Notes: generated by a model not told the origin, from the sequence alone. A stretch of 64,000 bases of DNA from Pseudomonas saxonica (GCF_007858365.1 NZ_VFIO01000005.1:1-64000); one strand, 5' to 3'; counted from the first letter of the stretch, positions 41,031 through 50,826 are shown. Numbers and translations are program-made.

Positions 41031-41057
41031 GAACTTTTTTTCAGGTTTCCGGTCAAC
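41031..41057 (+). promoter_or_regulatory. Candidate AlgU/sigma-E promoter of rpoH
   Basis: GAACTT (41031-41036), a 16-base spacer and TCAAC (41053-41057) match the extracytoplasmic sigma factor form (GAACTT-N16-TC..A), 50 bases before the rpoH start. From memory, P. aeruginosa rpoH has an AlgU-dependent promoter, which supports the reading. Confidence 0.5.
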
Positions 41058-41106
41058 TTTCGCAGTGCTGAACTGCACGAGTTATGTGAGACGGAGGTTT
41101 ATTCGT

Positions 41107-41961
41107 ATGACCACTTCTTTGCAACCTGCGTATGCGTTGGTCCCCGGTGCGAACCTCGAGGCCTATGTCAATACGGTGAACAGCATTCCATTGCTGACAC
41201 CTGAGCAGGAGCGTGAACTGGCCGAGAGTCTCTACTATGAGCAGGATCTTGGGGCGGCTCGGCAGATGGTGCTCGCCCACCTGCGTTTTGTTGTACATAT
41301 TGCCCGTAGTTATTCGGGCTATGGCTTGGCTCAGGCTGACCTGATCCAGGAAGGCAACGTCGGCCTCATGAAGGCGGTCAAACGCTTTAACCCTGAAATG
41401 GGCGTGCGTCTGGTTTCGTTTGCTGTTCACTGGATCAAGGCTGAGATTCACGAATTCATCCTGCGCAACTGGCGCATCGTGAAAGTCGCGACCACCAAAG
41501 CCCAGCGCAAACTGTTTTTCAATCTGCGCAGCCAGAAAAAACGTCTGGCTTGGCTGAACAACGATGAAGTGCATCGTGTGGCTGAAAGCCTGGGTGTAGA
41601 ACCTCGCGAAGTGCGAGAGATGGAAAGCCGCCTGACCGGTCATGACATGGCGTTCGACCCGGCTGCTGAAGCTGACGACGACAGTGCTTTCCAGTCGCCG
41701 GCGAACTATCTGGAAGATCACCGGTATGACCCGGCGCGTCAGCTCGAAGATGCTGACTGGACTGACAACTCCACCAGCAATCTGCATGAAGCGCTGGAAG
41801 TGCTCGATGATCGCAGTCGCGACATTTTGTATCAGCGTTGGCTGGCTGAAGACAAAGCCACGCTGCATGACTTGGCGCAGAAGTACAACGTATCCGCAGA
41901 ACGGATTCGTCAGCTGGAAAAAAGCGCTATGAACAAGCTTAAACTGTCGATTGCCGCCTAA
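41107..41961 (+). CDS. rpoH: RNA polymerase heat-shock sigma factor sigma-32
   Basis: A 284-residue sigma factor directing heat-shock genes. The start [16 protein letters not shown] at 41107 gives the family length; the open frame back to 41008 runs through the promoter. Region 2 is clear ([39 protein letters not shown]), as are the RpoH box [10 protein letters not shown] and region 4 ([20 protein letters not shown]). It ends in a strong terminator. DnaK/FtsH-dependent turnover is expected from the family. Confidence 0.97.
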   Translation: MTTSLQPAYALVPGANLEAYVNTVNSIPLLTPEQERELAESLYYEQDLGAARQMVLAHLRFVVHIARSYSGYGLAQADLIQEGNVGLMKAVKRFNPEMGVRLVSFAVHWIKAEIHEFILRNWRIVKVATTKAQRKLFFNLRSQKKRLAWLNNDEVHRVAESLGVEPREVREMESRLTGHDMAFDPAAEADDDSAFQSPANYLEDHRYDPARQLEDADWTDNSTSNLHEALEVLDDRSRDILYQRWLAEDKATLHDLAQKYNVSAERIRQLEKSAMNKLKLSIAA

Positions 41962-41972
41962 ACCGGCCCGAC

Positions 41973-42004
41973 AAAAAAACGCCCCGATCGGGGCGTTTTT
42001 TTTT
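41973..42004 (+). terminator. Rho-independent terminator of rpoH
   Basis: Perfect stem ACGCCCC-GATC-GGGGCGT preceded by seven A and followed by nine T, starting 12 bases after the rpoH stop. The A-run also allows function from the opposite strand. Confidence 0.93.
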
Positions 42005-42018
42005 GGTGTGAATTAAGT

Positions 42019-42348
42019 GCCCCTCACCCTAGCCCTCTCCCAGAGGGAGAGGGGACTGATTGGGGATACTGGAAATAATGGGGGTTCCAGGCAGTGCGCT
42101 AAAGCCACAGACACCTCGGTCTGCCCCCTTTCCAGGAGGGAGGGGAAGCTGATTGGGACTACTGGAAATAATGGGGGGTTCCAGGTAGTGCGCTAAAGCC
42201 ACAGACACCTCGGTCTGCCTCCTTTCCAAGAGGGAGGGGAAGCTGATTGGGGCTACTGGAAATAATGGGGGGTTCCAGGCAGTGCACTAAAGCCACAGAC
42301 ACCTCGGTCTGCCCCCTCTCCCCCTGGGAGAGGGTTGGGGTGAGGGGC
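42019..42348. repeat. CT-rich palindrome array, 93-94 bp tandem units, between convergent rpoH and mtgA
   Basis: Three tandem units (ACTGGAAATA at 42068, 42161 and 42255) are separated by four copies of a CCCTCTCC...GGAGAGGGG-type palindrome. The whole is bounded by inverted ends, GCCCCTCACCCTAGCCCTCT on the left and its near-complement AGAGGGTTGGGGTGAGGGGC on the right. Short minus-strand frames run through it but have no gene-like features. It fills almost the entire 402-base gap and holds no gene I can support. Confidence 0.88.
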
Positions 42349-42363
42349 TTTTGACCTGCCCAG

Positions 42364-43086
42364 TCACTGCGCCCAAGGCGCCTTGCGTGAGTCATTGATC
42401 GTATCGAGGTAACTGTCCCCGCCCAACTGGCGAATTTGCTGGCGGATCCAGCTGGCACGTCGGCTGACATACGGGCTTGGATGGCTGGCGCTCCAGTTAC
42501 GCGGATTAGGCAATACAGCCGCCAGCTGACTGGCCTGCTGGCGCGACAGGTTTTTCGCACTCACGCCGAAATGATGCTGCGCCGCCGCTTCTGCACCAAA
42601 CACCCCGTTATCCCATTCAGCACTGTTGAGGTACACCTCAAGAATCCGCTGCTTGGGCCACAGTATTTCAATCAGTGCCGTAAACCAGGCTTCCAGCCCT
42701 TTGCGCAACCAACTGCGCCCCGACCATAAAAACAGGTTCTTCGACACTTGTTGGCTCAAGGTGCTGGCCCCGCGCAGCGTGCCACCTTTTTCGTTATGCA
42801 CAAAGGCCGCCCGTATCGCACTGAAATCAAACCCCCAGTGCTCGGCAAAATGCTGGTCTTCCCCGGCAATGACCGCAACTTTCAATTCGTTGGATATTTC
42901 ATCCCATGGCCGCCAGCTGCGCTGCAGGTCAATCGGCTGCCCATCAAGCCATGACTCAATCTTGCGTTCGACCATCAGCGCGGTGCCAGGCGGCGGCACC
43001 CAACGCAGAATCAGCACCCACACAACGCTGCCCACTGCGAACCAGAGCAGGGCTTTAAGAAAGCGGTGAACGATAATACGCAGCAT
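42364..43086 (-). CDS. mtgA: Monofunctional biosynthetic peptidoglycan transglycosylase
   Basis: A glycosyltransferase of family 51 that polymerises lipid II without a transpeptidase domain. The 240-residue form starts MLRIIVHRFLKALLWF, whose hydrophobic segment is the membrane anchor. Motifs are IAGEDQHFAEHWGFD (catalytic Glu), GGTLRGASTLSQQVSKNLFL (in two pieces), KQRILEVYLNSAEWDNGVFG in part and AAQHHFGVSAKNLS. A longer start at 43119 exists, but a perfect TATAAT sits right at that position, which favours the downstream ATG. Confidence 0.92.
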   Translation of the reverse strand: MLRIIVHRFLKALLWFAVGSVVWVLILRWVPPPGTALMVERKIESWLDGQPIDLQRSWRPWDEISNELKVAVIAGEDQHFAEHWGFDFSAIRAAFVHNEKGGTLRGASTLSQQVSKNLFLWSGRSWLRKGLEAWFTALIEILWPKQRILEVYLNSAEWDNGVFGAEAAAQHHFGVSAKNLSRQQASQLAAVLPNPRNWSASHPSPYVSRRASWIRQQIRQLGGDSYLDTINDSRKAPWAQ

Positions 43087-43163
43087 AGATGGCTTGGCCG
43101 AACCCGTTGAGCGGGCCATTATACAGACCCTGCGTCATTCGATGATCTAGACAGGAGGTACCC

Positions 43164-43535
43164 ATGTTGCGTGTTTTTTTGATGCTGGCTGCGTTCTTCG
43201 GCTTTACCGGTGTAGCGCTTGGCGCATTCGCGGCTCATGGTCTGAAAAACCGCCTGACTGAGCAGTATTTGGCTATTTTTCATACAGGTGTTACTTACCA
43301 ACTGGTTCACACCTTGGCTTTGTTTGGTGTTGCCCTGTTACTGACTCATTTGCCGGGTCGCCTGGTGGTATGGGCAGGAGCCTTTTTCGCATTGGGTATC
43401 GTGCTGTTTTCCGGCAGCCTGTACGTGCTGACCCTGACCGGCATTAGCAAGCTGGGGATTATTACGCCCATCGGTGGAGCCGCCTTTTTGGCCGGCTGGC
43501 TGTGCCTGGGGCTTGCCGCCTGGCGCTTGGGTTAA
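43164..43535 (+). CDS. DUF423-family small membrane protein
   Basis: A 123-residue inner-membrane protein with four hydrophobic helices. It has the conserved DUF423/YgdD pattern: LGAFAAHGLKNRL near the start, FHTGVTYQLVHTLALF, and GSLYVLTLTG with TPIGGAAFLAGW near the end. A GGAGG site precedes ATG 43164. The function is not established as far as I know. Divergent from mtgA. Confidence 0.88.
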   Translation: MLRVFLMLAAFFGFTGVALGAFAAHGLKNRLTEQYLAIFHTGVTYQLVHTLALFGVALLLTHLPGRLVVWAGAFFALGIVLFSGSLYVLTLTGISKLGIITPIGGAAFLAGWLCLGLAAWRLG

Positions 43536-43615
43536 GCCCGCAAGATGAATGGCTTGGGTCGGCCTGACCGACTGGGCTAGAATGCTGGCCCCTTAAAACG
43601 AAGGCAGCGTCGCGC

Positions 43616-43816
43616 ATGCTCATTCAGTTGAACGGTGAACCCTTTGAACTGCCGGACGGTGAAACCGTCGCGGGTCTGCTGACGTGTCTCGACCTGACCG
43701 GGCGCCGCGTGGCAGTCGAACTTGATCTTGATATTGTCCCGCGCAGTCAGCATGCCGAGACCGTACTCAAAGAAGGCAGCAAGGTTGAAGTGGTGCATGC
43801 CATCGGTGGCGGTTAG
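43616..43816 (+). CDS. thiS: Sulfur carrier protein ThiS
   Basis: A 66-residue ubiquitin-fold protein that carries sulfur as a C-terminal thiocarboxylate for thiazole synthesis. It has the LNGEPFELPDGETV start, VAVELDLDIVPRS and the required Gly-Gly end (VVHAIGGG, one extra Gly). thiG follows after 58 bases, and the pair acts together in thiamine synthesis. Confidence 0.93.
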   Translation: MLIQLNGEPFELPDGETVAGLLTCLDLTGRRVAVELDLDIVPRSQHAETVLKEGSKVEVVHAIGGG

Positions 43817-43874
43817 TCGTCGGGCTTGTGCTTCATACCTGTTCCACAACGCACATATTTGAAGAGGATTCCCG

Positions 43875-44669
43875 ATGAACACTGTTCGCAGCGACAAGCC
43901 ATTTGTATTGGCTGGCCGTACTTACCAGTCACGTCTGCTGGTGGGTACCGGCAAGTACCGTGACATGGAAGAAACCCGCTTGGCTATCGAAGCCTCGGGC
44001 GCTGAAATTGTCACTGTCGCTGTGCGTCGTACCAACATCGGTCAGAACCCTGGCGAACCGAACCTGCTGGATATTTTGCCACCCGATCGCTACACCATCC
44101 TCCCGAACACCGCGGGTTGCTACGACGCGGTTGAAGCGGTGCGTACCTGCCGTCTGGCCCGTGAACTGCTTGATGGTCACAACCTGGTCAAACTGGAAGT
44201 GCTGGCCGACCAGAAAACCCTGTTCCCGAATGTGATCGAGACCCTCAAGGCGGCCGAAGTGCTGGTCAAGGAAGGCTTCGACGTCATGGTCTACACCAGT
44301 GATGACCCGATCATCGCTCGCGAACTGGAGGCGATGGGCTGCATCGCCGTGATGCCATTGGCCGGCTTGATTGGTACAGGGCTGGGGATCTGCAACCCCT
44401 ACAACCTGCGCATCATTCTTGAAGAAGCAAAAATTCCGGTGCTGGTGGATGCGGGTGTAGGCACAGCCTCCGACGCCACTATCGCCATGGAAATGGGTTG
44501 CGAAGCGGTGCTGATGAACTCGGCCATCGCCAATGCCCAGCATCCAATCATCATGGCCCAAGCCATGAAATACGCCATTGAGGCGGGCCGTCTGGCCTAT
44601 CTGGCCGGGCGCATGCCGAAAAAACTCTATGCCAGCGCCTCTTCGCCGCTGGATGGTCTGATCAAGTAA
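43875..44669 (+). CDS. thiG: Thiazole synthase
   Basis: A 264-residue TIM-barrel enzyme that condenses deoxyxylulose 5-phosphate, dehydroglycine and ThiS-thiocarboxylate to the thiazole phosphate of thiamine. Visible are [14 protein letters not shown], the Schiff-base Lys in [16 protein letters not shown], the phosphate-binding [11 protein letters not shown] and [13 protein letters not shown]. The start is ATG 43875 with GAGGA upstream. trmB follows 9 bases after its stop. Confidence 0.97.
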   Translation: MNTVRSDKPFVLAGRTYQSRLLVGTGKYRDMEETRLAIEASGAEIVTVAVRRTNIGQNPGEPNLLDILPPDRYTILPNTAGCYDAVEAVRTCRLARELLDGHNLVKLEVLADQKTLFPNVIETLKAAEVLVKEGFDVMVYTSDDPIIARELEAMGCIAVMPLAGLIGTGLGICNPYNLRIILEEAKIPVLVDAGVGTASDATIAMEMGCEAVLMNSAIANAQHPIIMAQAMKYAIEAGRLAYLAGRMPKKLYASASSPLDGLIK

Positions 44670-44678
44670 GAGCCACTG

Positions 44679-45401
44679 ATGACTGAATCACTCGACACCC
44701 CAATCACGGAAGAAGGCGACGATCGCCAACACCGTCGCATCAAAAGTTTCGTGATGCGTGCCGGTCGCATGACGGAAGGCCAGCAACGCGGTCTCGATCA
44801 AGGTGCGCCGCTGTACGTACTGCCACTGGCCGATGCGCCGGTCGATTTCGATCAGGTGTTTGGTCGTTCTGCACCGCGTACGCTGGAAATCGGCTTTGGC
44901 ATGGGTCACTCCCTGCTGGAAATGGCCGCAGCTTCACCTGAGCAGGATTTTATCGGCGTAGAGGTTCACCGTCCGGGTGTGGGGGCGCTGCTCAATGGCG
45001 TGCTGACTCAAGGCCTGACCAACCTGCGGGTTTACGATTGCGATGCGATTGAAGTCCTGACGCGTTGTGTCGCGGATAACAGCCTTGATCGCCTGCTGCT
45101 GTTCTTCCCGGACCCGTGGCACAAAAGCCGTCACCACAAGCGTCGCATCGTTCAAGCGTCCTTTGCCGAGCTGGTGCGTTCCAAGCTTAAAGTGGGAGGC
45201 GTGCTGCACATGGCCACCGACTGGGAACCCTACGCGGAATACATGCTGGAAGTCATGAACGTCGCGCCGGGTTATCGCAACCTGGCAGAAGACGGTCGTT
45301 GCGTCCCGCGTCCACCTGAGCGCCCAGTGACCAAGTTCGAGCGCCGTGGCGAACGTCTTGGGCATGGCGTGTGGGATTTGAAGTTCGAAAAACTGGCGTA
45401 A
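44679..45401 (+). CDS. trmB: tRNA (guanine-46-N7)-methyltransferase
   Basis: A 240-residue SAM-dependent enzyme that makes m7G46 in the variable loop of tRNAs. It has [15 protein letters not shown] (SAM site), [16 protein letters not shown] and the signature [14 protein letters not shown] with the catalytic Asp region, followed by [14 protein letters not shown]. It is probably read with thiSG. A 9-bp hairpin with one mismatch (45417-45441) follows the stop. Confidence 0.96.
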   Translation: MTESLDTPITEEGDDRQHRRIKSFVMRAGRMTEGQQRGLDQGAPLYVLPLADAPVDFDQVFGRSAPRTLEIGFGMGHSLLEMAAASPEQDFIGVEVHRPGVGALLNGVLTQGLTNLRVYDCDAIEVLTRCVADNSLDRLLLFFPDPWHKSRHHKRRIVQASFAELVRSKLKVGGVLHMATDWEPYAEYMLEVMNVAPGYRNLAEDGRCVPRPPERPVTKFERRGERLGHGVWDLKFEKLA

Positions 45402-45416
45402 ACGGTTTTTCAGTGA

Positions 45417-45446
45417 CCGGCCTCCCCCTGCCTGGAGGTCGGTTGT
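45417..45446 (+). terminator. Possible terminator after trmB
   Basis: Stem CCGGCCTCC/GGAGGTCGG with one mismatch and a 7-base loop, followed by TTGTT. It lies between convergent trmB and the DUF3392 gene. Weak. Confidence 0.4.
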
Positions 45447-45464
45447 TACAACATGCAGTCGCGA

Positions 45465-45791
45465 CTACCCTCGACGATCCGCCACTACCCCGATCAGTAC
45501 CAGCACCACCAACAACACCGGCGCCAGGCTGTAGTTGTTGAACTGGCTCAGGCCGCGCTCCACCCACGGTGTGGCATAGATGAGCGCTGCGCCACTGCCG
45601 ATCAAGCACAATGCCGCCATGACCGGGATGCGCAACGCGCCTGCGAAACTGCCCAAACGCTGCTCGACCCACCCTTTGAAGTCCGCACCAAACAACACCA
45701 ACAAGCAACCAATCAGGGCCAGAGAGATCTCCGAGAGGTGGCTGCGGCTCCAGCGCGATACGGTGGCAAGCAGGTCGAGTACCAAGTCCAT
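45465..45791 (-). CDS. DUF3392-family membrane protein
   Basis: A 108-residue protein with three hydrophobic segments (ISLALIGCLLVLFG, IPVMAALCLIGSGAALIYA, LAPVLLVVLVLIGVVADRR) and a short amphipathic N-terminus with RSHLSEISL. The pattern matches DUF3392, a small family found downstream of hemW in Pseudomonas. No function is known to me. It starts 9 bases after the hemW stop, so it is probably cotranscribed. Confidence 0.8.
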   Translation of the reverse strand: MDLVLDLLATVSRWSRSHLSEISLALIGCLLVLFGADFKGWVEQRLGSFAGALRIPVMAALCLIGSGAALIYATPWVERGLSQFNNYSLAPVLLVVLVLIGVVADRRG

Positions 45792-45800
45792 TCGAGTTCC

Positions 45801-47015
45801 TTAGATCAAAAAATGCTGCAACAGGTCGTTGAGAAACAGCTGGCCTCTAGCGGTTGCCGCCAGGCGTGTCGGTTCGACCTGCAATAGGCCACTTTGTTCT
45901 GCCGCTGTGCGCCCAGCACTTAAACTCTCAAGCGATAAACCGGTGCGCTCTGGGTACAGTGATGAGTCGACGCCGTCAGTCAGGCGCAAGGCGTTCATTA
46001 GAAACTCAAATGGCAGCTCTTCGGCAGTCAGAGTTTTCTCACCTGCTTGAAAGTTTTTGGCTGGATTCAAGTAGTCCTTAGGCAGTCGGGTTTTCCAAGT
46101 GCGCACGATACGGCCATCAGGATGGCTCAATTTCCCGTGGGCGCCAGCGCCGATGCCGATAAAGTCGCCAAAGCTCCAGTAGTTAAGGTTGTGCTGCGCT
46201 GCTCGGCCGGGTTGCGCATAGGCAGACACTTCGTATTGGCGGTAACCATGCTCGGCGAGCAGCGCTTGCCCAGCTTCTTGAATGTCCCACAGGGTGTCGT
46301 CTTCAGGCAGTTCAGGCGGCTTGTTCCAGAACACCGTGTTGGGTTCGAGTGTCAGCTGATACCACGACAGGTGGGTCGGCTTGAGCGCGATGGCTTGGCG
46401 CAGATCGCTCAGGGCGTCGTCCAGCGACTGATCGGGCAACCCGTGCATCAAGTCCAGGTTGAAGTTGTCAAAGCCCGCCTGACGCGCCATGCCGGCGGCA
46501 CGTACGGCCTCGTCACCGTTATGGATGCGACCCAGCGCCTTGAGCTTCTCTTGCTGAAAGCTCTGGATGCCAATTGACAGACGATTGATGCCCAGCTTCC
46601 GGTAGGCCACGAACTTCTCTTGCTCGAAGGTACCGGGGTTGGCTTCGAGGGTGATTTCAATATCGGTGGCAAACGGGATGCGTGCTTCGACGCCTTCCAG
46701 CAGTCGGCCCAGCGCTTTTGCGCTGAACAGGCTTGGCGTGCCGCCGCCAAAGAAAATCGAACTCAACTCGCGGCCATAGACGGCATGCAGGTCTTGATCG
46801 AGGTCCGCCAGCAGCGCGTCGACATACTCCTCTTCAGGCAGTACGGGGCTTGCGGTGTGGGAGTTGAAGTCGCAGTACGGGCATTTGCGCACGCACCACG
46901 GAATATGGATGTACAGCGACAGCGGCGGCAGTTGCGTCAGTGGCGCGCGCGGCGCCTGCTGAGTAAAGCCGGCCTCACTCAGATAGAGCGGTTGTGGCGA
47001 GGTATCGTGGGTCAT
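45801..47015 (-). CDS. hemW: Radical SAM haem chaperone HemW
   Basis: A 404-residue radical SAM protein. The [4Fe-4S] motif in [16 protein letters not shown] (CxxxCxxC) is followed by [13 protein letters not shown] and a C-terminal HemN_C domain. It has long been annotated as an oxygen-independent coproporphyrinogen oxidase, but HemW proteins transfer haem and lack decarboxylase activity. It overlaps rdgB by 4 bases, the usual rdgB-hemW order. Confidence 0.94.
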   Translation of the reverse strand: MTHDTSPQPLYLSEAGFTQQAPRAPLTQLPPLSLYIHIPWCVRKCPYCDFNSHTASPVLPEEEYVDALLADLDQDLHAVYGRELSSIFFGGGTPSLFSAKALGRLLEGVEARIPFATDIEITLEANPGTFEQEKFVAYRKLGINRLSIGIQSFQQEKLKALGRIHNGDEAVRAAGMARQAGFDNFNLDLMHGLPDQSLDDALSDLRQAIALKPTHLSWYQLTLEPNTVFWNKPPELPEDDTLWDIQEAGQALLAEHGYRQYEVSAYAQPGRAAQHNLNYWSFGDFIGIGAGAHGKLSHPDGRIVRTWKTRLPKDYLNPAKNFQAGEKTLTAEELPFEFLMNALRLTDGVDSSLYPERTGLSLESLSAGRTAAEQSGLLQVEPTRLAATARGQLFLNDLLQHFLI

Positions 47016-47608
47016 TTCAAGCCCAGACGCTGACGCAGCAAGGCCATGGCGCGGGCGCGGTGGCTGAGTTGGTTTTTTTCCGTCGGGCTGAGTTCGGCGC
47101 TGGAGCAGTTGCGCTCAGGCACCCAAAACAACGGATCGTAACCAAAGCCGTGCTCGCCACTGGCCGCAGGCAGAATGCGCCCGTGCCACAAGCCTTCGCA
47201 AATGATCGGCAAAGGATCATCAGCATGGCGCACCAGCGCCAGTACGCACACAAACTGGGCGCCGCGCTCCGCTTCCGGCACGTCTTTGAGAGCCTCAAGC
47301 AGCTTGGCATTGTTTGCCGCATCGCCTTGCCCCTCAGCGTAACGCGCGGAGTAAATACCTGGCGCGCCACCGAGAAAGTCCACCGCCAGCCCGGAGTCGT
47401 CGGCCAGCGCTGGCAAGCCCGAAATACGCGCCGCGTTACGGGCTTTGAGAATGGCATTTTCAACAAACGACAAACCGGTTTCTTCCGGTTCGACCTGGCT
47501 GAATTCGCCTATCGAGCGCAACTGCACCGACTCGCCGAGCATGGCCTGAAGTTCTTTGAGTTTGCCGGCGTTGTGGCTTGCCAGTACCAGTTGCGTGAAG
47601 TTGATCAT
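47012..47608 (-). CDS. rdgB: XTP/dITP diphosphatase
   Basis: A 198-residue Ham1-family enzyme that removes deaminated purine nucleotides (dITP, XTP) from the pool. Markers are the substrate site [13 protein letters not shown] at the N-terminus, [20 protein letters not shown], and [11 protein letters not shown] with [10 protein letters not shown] near the end. It overlaps hemW at one end and the DUF4426 gene at the other by 4 bases each, so the three are translationally coupled. Confidence 0.96.
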   Translation of the reverse strand: MINFTQLVLASHNAGKLKELQAMLGESVQLRSIGEFSQVEPEETGLSFVENAILKARNAARISGLPALADDSGLAVDFLGGAPGIYSARYAEGQGDAANNAKLLEALKDVPEAERGAQFVCVLALVRHADDPLPIICEGLWHGRILPAASGEHGFGYDPLFWVPERNCSSAELSPTEKNQLSHRARAMALLRQRLGLK

Positions 47609-48027
47609 TGGATTGGAGCGATCTCTTGGGAAAATTCGATGTCTTTCGTCTCGCCATTGATTTTGAGCTGAATGTCAAAAACATAGACCTGGGACGGTTT
47701 GACTGGAAATTGAGCAAAGTAATCAATAGCGCCGTTGTCATTGATTACTTGTTTGAACGTGAGCGGTTTGGCTTTTTTATCGCCAACCTCACGGTAAGTA
47801 CCGCTGACCGTGCTGGCTATTTTTTGCTCAGCCCTGGACAGGTTGATATTCAGCGCACCCAGGTGTGGGCTGCGCTGCAATCCGTATTTTTCGGTGATCG
47901 CAGGGCTCAAGAAGTTCGACATGAAGGCGTTGTAATTAACCGCCGTACCGCTGACGTCGACAGCGCCAGCAGCGAGTGCTTGTACGGTGAAGCACATCGA
48001 CAGCAGCAGTAATCCGATACGACCCAT
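47605..48027 (-). CDS. DUF4426 secreted protein
   Basis: A 140-residue protein with a signal peptide ([20 protein letters not shown]), so probably periplasmic. The mature part is beta-rich ([37 protein letters not shown]) and matches the DUF4426 family that lies between metW and rdgB in Pseudomonas (PA0388 position). No activity is known to me. The stop overlaps the rdgB start (ATGA). Confidence 0.82.
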   Translation of the reverse strand: MGRIGLLLLSMCFTVQALAAGAVDVSGTAVNYNAFMSNFLSPAITEKYGLQRSPHLGALNINLSRAEQKIASTVSGTYREVGDKKAKPLTFKQVINDNGAIDYFAQFPVKPSQVYVFDIQLKINGETKDIEFSQEIAPIQ

Positions 48028-48050
48028 GTCTTTCTCCTTGAACCAAACGT

Positions 48051-48671
48051 TTAAACCGCGATGTTGTGATCCTGAAGGCCCGGACTGCTGACTCGGTAAA
48101 TGCCAATCTCGCCCAACAGGTTAGGCCATAACTTACTCGCCCACCCGTGTCGGTGTTGTTGATCTACGGCAAGGCGGTTGATGACTTGGGCATCACGCTC
48201 GCGACACAGCTCTTCGAAGTCTTCGAACGTACAGAAGTGGATGTTCGGCGTGTTGTACCAGGTGTACGGCAGAAACTCGGACACCGGCATGCGGCCCTTG
48301 CTCGCCAGATACCAGCGGCAACGCCAGTGGCCGAAGTTCGGAAAGGTGATGATGCACTGGCGGCCCACGCGCAGCATTTCGTCGAGAATCCGGTCGGGGT
48401 AGTGCACGGCTTGCAGCGCCTGGGTCATGACCACGATGTCGAAACTGTTGCTGGCGAAGTTGCCCAGCCCTTTGTCGAGATCTTGCTCGATGACGTTGAT
48501 GCCTTTGGCGACGCACTCGGCGATGTTGTCCGGGTCGTTTTCCAGGCCATAGCCGGTGACTTGCTTGTTATCGCGCAGCCAGCTCAGCAGTTCGCCATCA
48601 CCACAACCGAGGTCGAGCACGCGGCTGCCGGCGGGGATCCAGTCTTGGATGATTTCCAGGTCGGCTCTCAT
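48051..48671 (-). CDS. metW: Methionine biosynthesis protein MetW
   Basis: A 206-residue SAM-methyltransferase-like protein with the Rossmann SAM loop RVLDLGCGDGELLSWL. It is always paired with metX in this group of proteobacteria. It is thought to form a complex with MetX that is needed for homoserine acylation. It starts 7 bases after the metX stop, so the pair is one operon. Confidence 0.94.
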   Translation of the reverse strand: MRADLEIIQDWIPAGSRVLDLGCGDGELLSWLRDNKQVTGYGLENDPDNIAECVAKGINVIEQDLDKGLGNFASNSFDIVVMTQALQAVHYPDRILDEMLRVGRQCIITFPNFGHWRCRWYLASKGRMPVSEFLPYTWYNTPNIHFCTFEDFEELCRERDAQVINRLAVDQQHRHGWASKLWPNLLGEIGIYRVSSPGLQDHNIAV

Positions 48672-48678
48672 GGCGTTC

Positions 48679-49818
48679 TCACAGTTCTATGCGGTTCATG
48701 TAGTTGCTGAAGGCTTGCAGGTAACGCGGGATTGGAATCAGGAAGGCGTCATGGCCTTGCGGAGCATCGATCTCCAGGTAGCAGACGTCTTTCTTGGCGG
48801 CCATCAAGGCATCCACGAGCTCCCGCGAGCGAGCGGGCGAGAAACGCCAGTCGGTGGTGAACGACATCACGCAAAAGCGTGCCTTGGCATTGGCGAAGGT
48901 TTTGGCCAGGTCGTCGTCAAAGTTTGCTGCCGGGTCGAAGTAGTCCAGTGCTTTGGTCATCAGCAAGTAGGTATTGGCATCGAAACGCCCGGAGAACTCT
49001 TCACCCTGATAACGCAGGTAGCTTTCGACCTGAAACTCGACGCTGTGGAAGTCGTAGTTGAGGTTTTCGTTTTTCAGACCACGGCCGAATTTCTCACCCA
49101 TCGAGTCATCGGACAGGTAAGTGATGTGGCCGACCATGCGCGCGAGCATCAGACCGCGCTTGGGGATCACGCCTTTTTCCTGGAACGAACCGCCGTGGAA
49201 TTCGGGGTCGGTGAGGATGGCTTGGCGAGCGACTTCGTTGAATGCGATGTTTTGCGCAGACAACTTGGGTGCTGAGGCAATGGCCAGGCAATGGCGAAGG
49301 CGCTCCGGGTAGCTGATGCTCCACTGCAAGGCCTGCATCCCGCCCAGACTGCCGCCGATGATGGCGGCCCATTGGTGGATGCCCAGACGATCGGCCAGAC
49401 GGGCCTGGCTGTGCACCCAGTCTTCTACGGTCAACACTGGGAAGTCGGCGCCAAATGGGCGACCCGTTTCAGGGTTGATGCTGCTCGGGCCGGTTGAGCC
49501 ATTGCAGCCGCCCAGGTTATTCAGGCTGACGACGAAGAACTTGTCGGTGTCGATAGGCTTGCCGGGGCCGATGCAGCTGTCCCACCAGCCGGGCTTGCGA
49601 TCATCGACGCTGTGAAAACCAGCGGCATGATGATGGCCCGAAAGCGCGTGGCAAATCAGTACGGCATTGGTGGCGTCAGCATTGAGCTGGCCATAGGTTT
49701 CGTAAATCAGGTCATAGGCCGGCAGTGAACGACCGCAGGCTAGCGCCAGGGGTTCGCTGAAGTGCGCCATTTGCGGCACAACCAGACCAACGGAATCGGG
49801 GGGAAAGGCAGCTGGCAT
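48679..49818 (-). CDS. metX: Homoserine O-acyltransferase (O-succinyltransferase in Pseudomonas)
   Basis: A 379-residue alpha/beta-hydrolase-fold enzyme from [13 protein letters not shown]; an ATG five codons upstream is less standard. The nucleophile elbow is [13 protein letters not shown], with [14 protein letters not shown], Asp in [14 protein letters not shown] and His in QGHDAFLI completing the triad. Although of MetX sequence type, the Pseudomonas enzyme is reported to use succinyl-CoA. It starts methionine synthesis with MetW, encoded next to it. Confidence 0.93.
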   Translation of the reverse strand: MPAAFPPDSVGLVVPQMAHFSEPLALACGRSLPAYDLIYETYGQLNADATNAVLICHALSGHHHAAGFHSVDDRKPGWWDSCIGPGKPIDTDKFFVVSLNNLGGCNGSTGPSSINPETGRPFGADFPVLTVEDWVHSQARLADRLGIHQWAAIIGGSLGGMQALQWSISYPERLRHCLAIASAPKLSAQNIAFNEVARQAILTDPEFHGGSFQEKGVIPKRGLMLARMVGHITYLSDDSMGEKFGRGLKNENLNYDFHSVEFQVESYLRYQGEEFSGRFDANTYLLMTKALDYFDPAANFDDDLAKTFANAKARFCVMSFTTDWRFSPARSRELVDALMAAKKDVCYLEIDAPQGHDAFLIPIPRYLQAFSNYMNRIEL

Positions 49819-49901
49819 CGACCCTGCTCTCATTTAAATGAGGCGTAAGTCTAATGAGCGGGGGGCAGAGCAGCAAGCAATGGTCTGGGATGATTTCGCA
49901 T

Positions 49902-49944
49902 ACGACGGCTTTGCCGCCGGACGCAGCCTGCGGCAGCTCCTACG
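49902..49944. repeat. Single REP element
   Basis: A half copy of the REP element (ACGACGGCTTTGCCGCCGGA, then CGCAGCCTGCGGCAGCTCCT). Its end overlaps the stop codon of the DUF167 gene. It lies between two codirectional genes. Confidence 0.75.
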
Positions 49945-50239
49945 AATGCAGGGGTTTTACCAAATCCGGTAAATCAGGCAGCTTTTTCGGGGCTTGAAGG
50001 CGCACGCGCTTCTGGCGATTGAGTTCGCCGCTGATCAGGCTTACCTGACTTTTGGAGATGCCAAACGCCTTGGCCAGAAAGGCCATCAGGTGGGCGTTGG
50101 CTTTGCCTTCTACCGGCGGGGCGGTGAGGCGAATCTTCAAACGGTCACCGTGCAGGCCAGCAAACTCGTCGCTGCTGGCTTTGGGTTGCAGGTGGCAGTC
50201 GAGAATCAGGTCCTCACCGTCCCAACGGAAATAGCTCAT
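49940..50239 (-). CDS. DUF167 (YggU) family protein
   Basis: A 99-residue basic protein with the DUF167 core: LILDCHLQPKASSDEFAGLH near the start and LKIRLTAPPVEGKANAHLMAFLA (in pieces) in the middle. The function is unknown, but it is conserved next to yggT-proC-yggS in many proteobacteria. Its ATG shares one base with the yggT stop (TGATG), indicating coupled translation. Confidence 0.9.
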   Translation of the reverse strand: MSYFRWDGEDLILDCHLQPKASSDEFAGLHGDRLKIRLTAPPVEGKANAHLMAFLAKAFGISKSQVSLISGELNRQKRVRLQAPKKLPDLPDLVKPLHS

Positions 50240-50826
50240 CAGATCAGGCCGAACAGCTCAAGCGGCATGTTGACGCTCATGGCCAATGGCGGGATGACAA
50301 AGCTCTGGAACAGTTGGATCACCATGAACGCCAGGATCGGCGAGATGTCCAGGCCGCCCATGCTCGGCAGAAAACGACGAAACGGTGCCAGTGCAGGTTC
50401 GGTGATCTGGTTGACCAGTTCTGCGCCCGGGCTGGTGCTGCCGGGTGCAACCCAGGAGAGGATCACGCTGATGATCATGGCGTAGAAGAACACGTTCAAA
50501 AACAGCTTCAACACGCCAATAATGGCCCACAGAAACAGGCCCAGCACGGTGAATGGGATGTAGCTGAGCATCAGTACGACGGCGAAAATCACCATTTGTA
50601 CGATGATGGCCAATACCAGCGACGACATGTCCAGACCGAACATGCTCGGGATCACGCGGCGCAGCGGCTTAAGCAGCGGCTGTGTGGCTTTGACGGTGAA
50701 CTGGCAGATCGGGTTGTAAAAGTTCGCCCGCACCAGTTGCAGGATGAACCGCAGCAAAACGATCAGCAGGTAGAGACTACCCAGGGTTTGAATTACAAAA
50801 ATGGCAGCGCCATTAAGTCCAGACAT
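50239..50826 (-). CDS. YggT-family membrane protein
   Basis: A 195-residue protein with two YggT units, each a pair of hydrophobic helices (LGSLYLLIVLLRFILQLVRA and LKLFLNVFFYAMIISVILSW), each followed by an N/P-rich turn (NFYNPICQF; VNQITEPALAPFRRFLP). Two ATGs are adjacent (50829, 50826). The second is 6 bases from AGGAG and is preferred. YggT proteins have been linked to osmotic and potassium homeostasis; the role here is not known. Confidence 0.88.
   Translation of the reverse strand: MSGLNGAAIFVIQTLGSLYLLIVLLRFILQLVRANFYNPICQFTVKATQPLLKPLRRVIPSMFGLDMSSLVLAIIVQMVIFAVVLMLSYIPFTVLGLFLWAIIGVLKLFLNVFFYAMIISVILSWVAPGSTSPGAELVNQITEPALAPFRRFLPSMGGLDISPILAFMVIQLFQSFVIPPLAMSVNMPLELFGLI

Noticed and set aside
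42019..42348. CRISPR-like appearance of the array (also 54855-55224)
   Set aside because: The intervening segments are themselves repeated, the palindromes vary in sequence, and no cas genes are nearby. The layout is tandem duplication, not unique spacers.
49860..49944. Terminator of metX
   Set aside because: metX is transcribed leftwards and ends at 48679. This palindrome lies upstream of it and belongs to the REP family.
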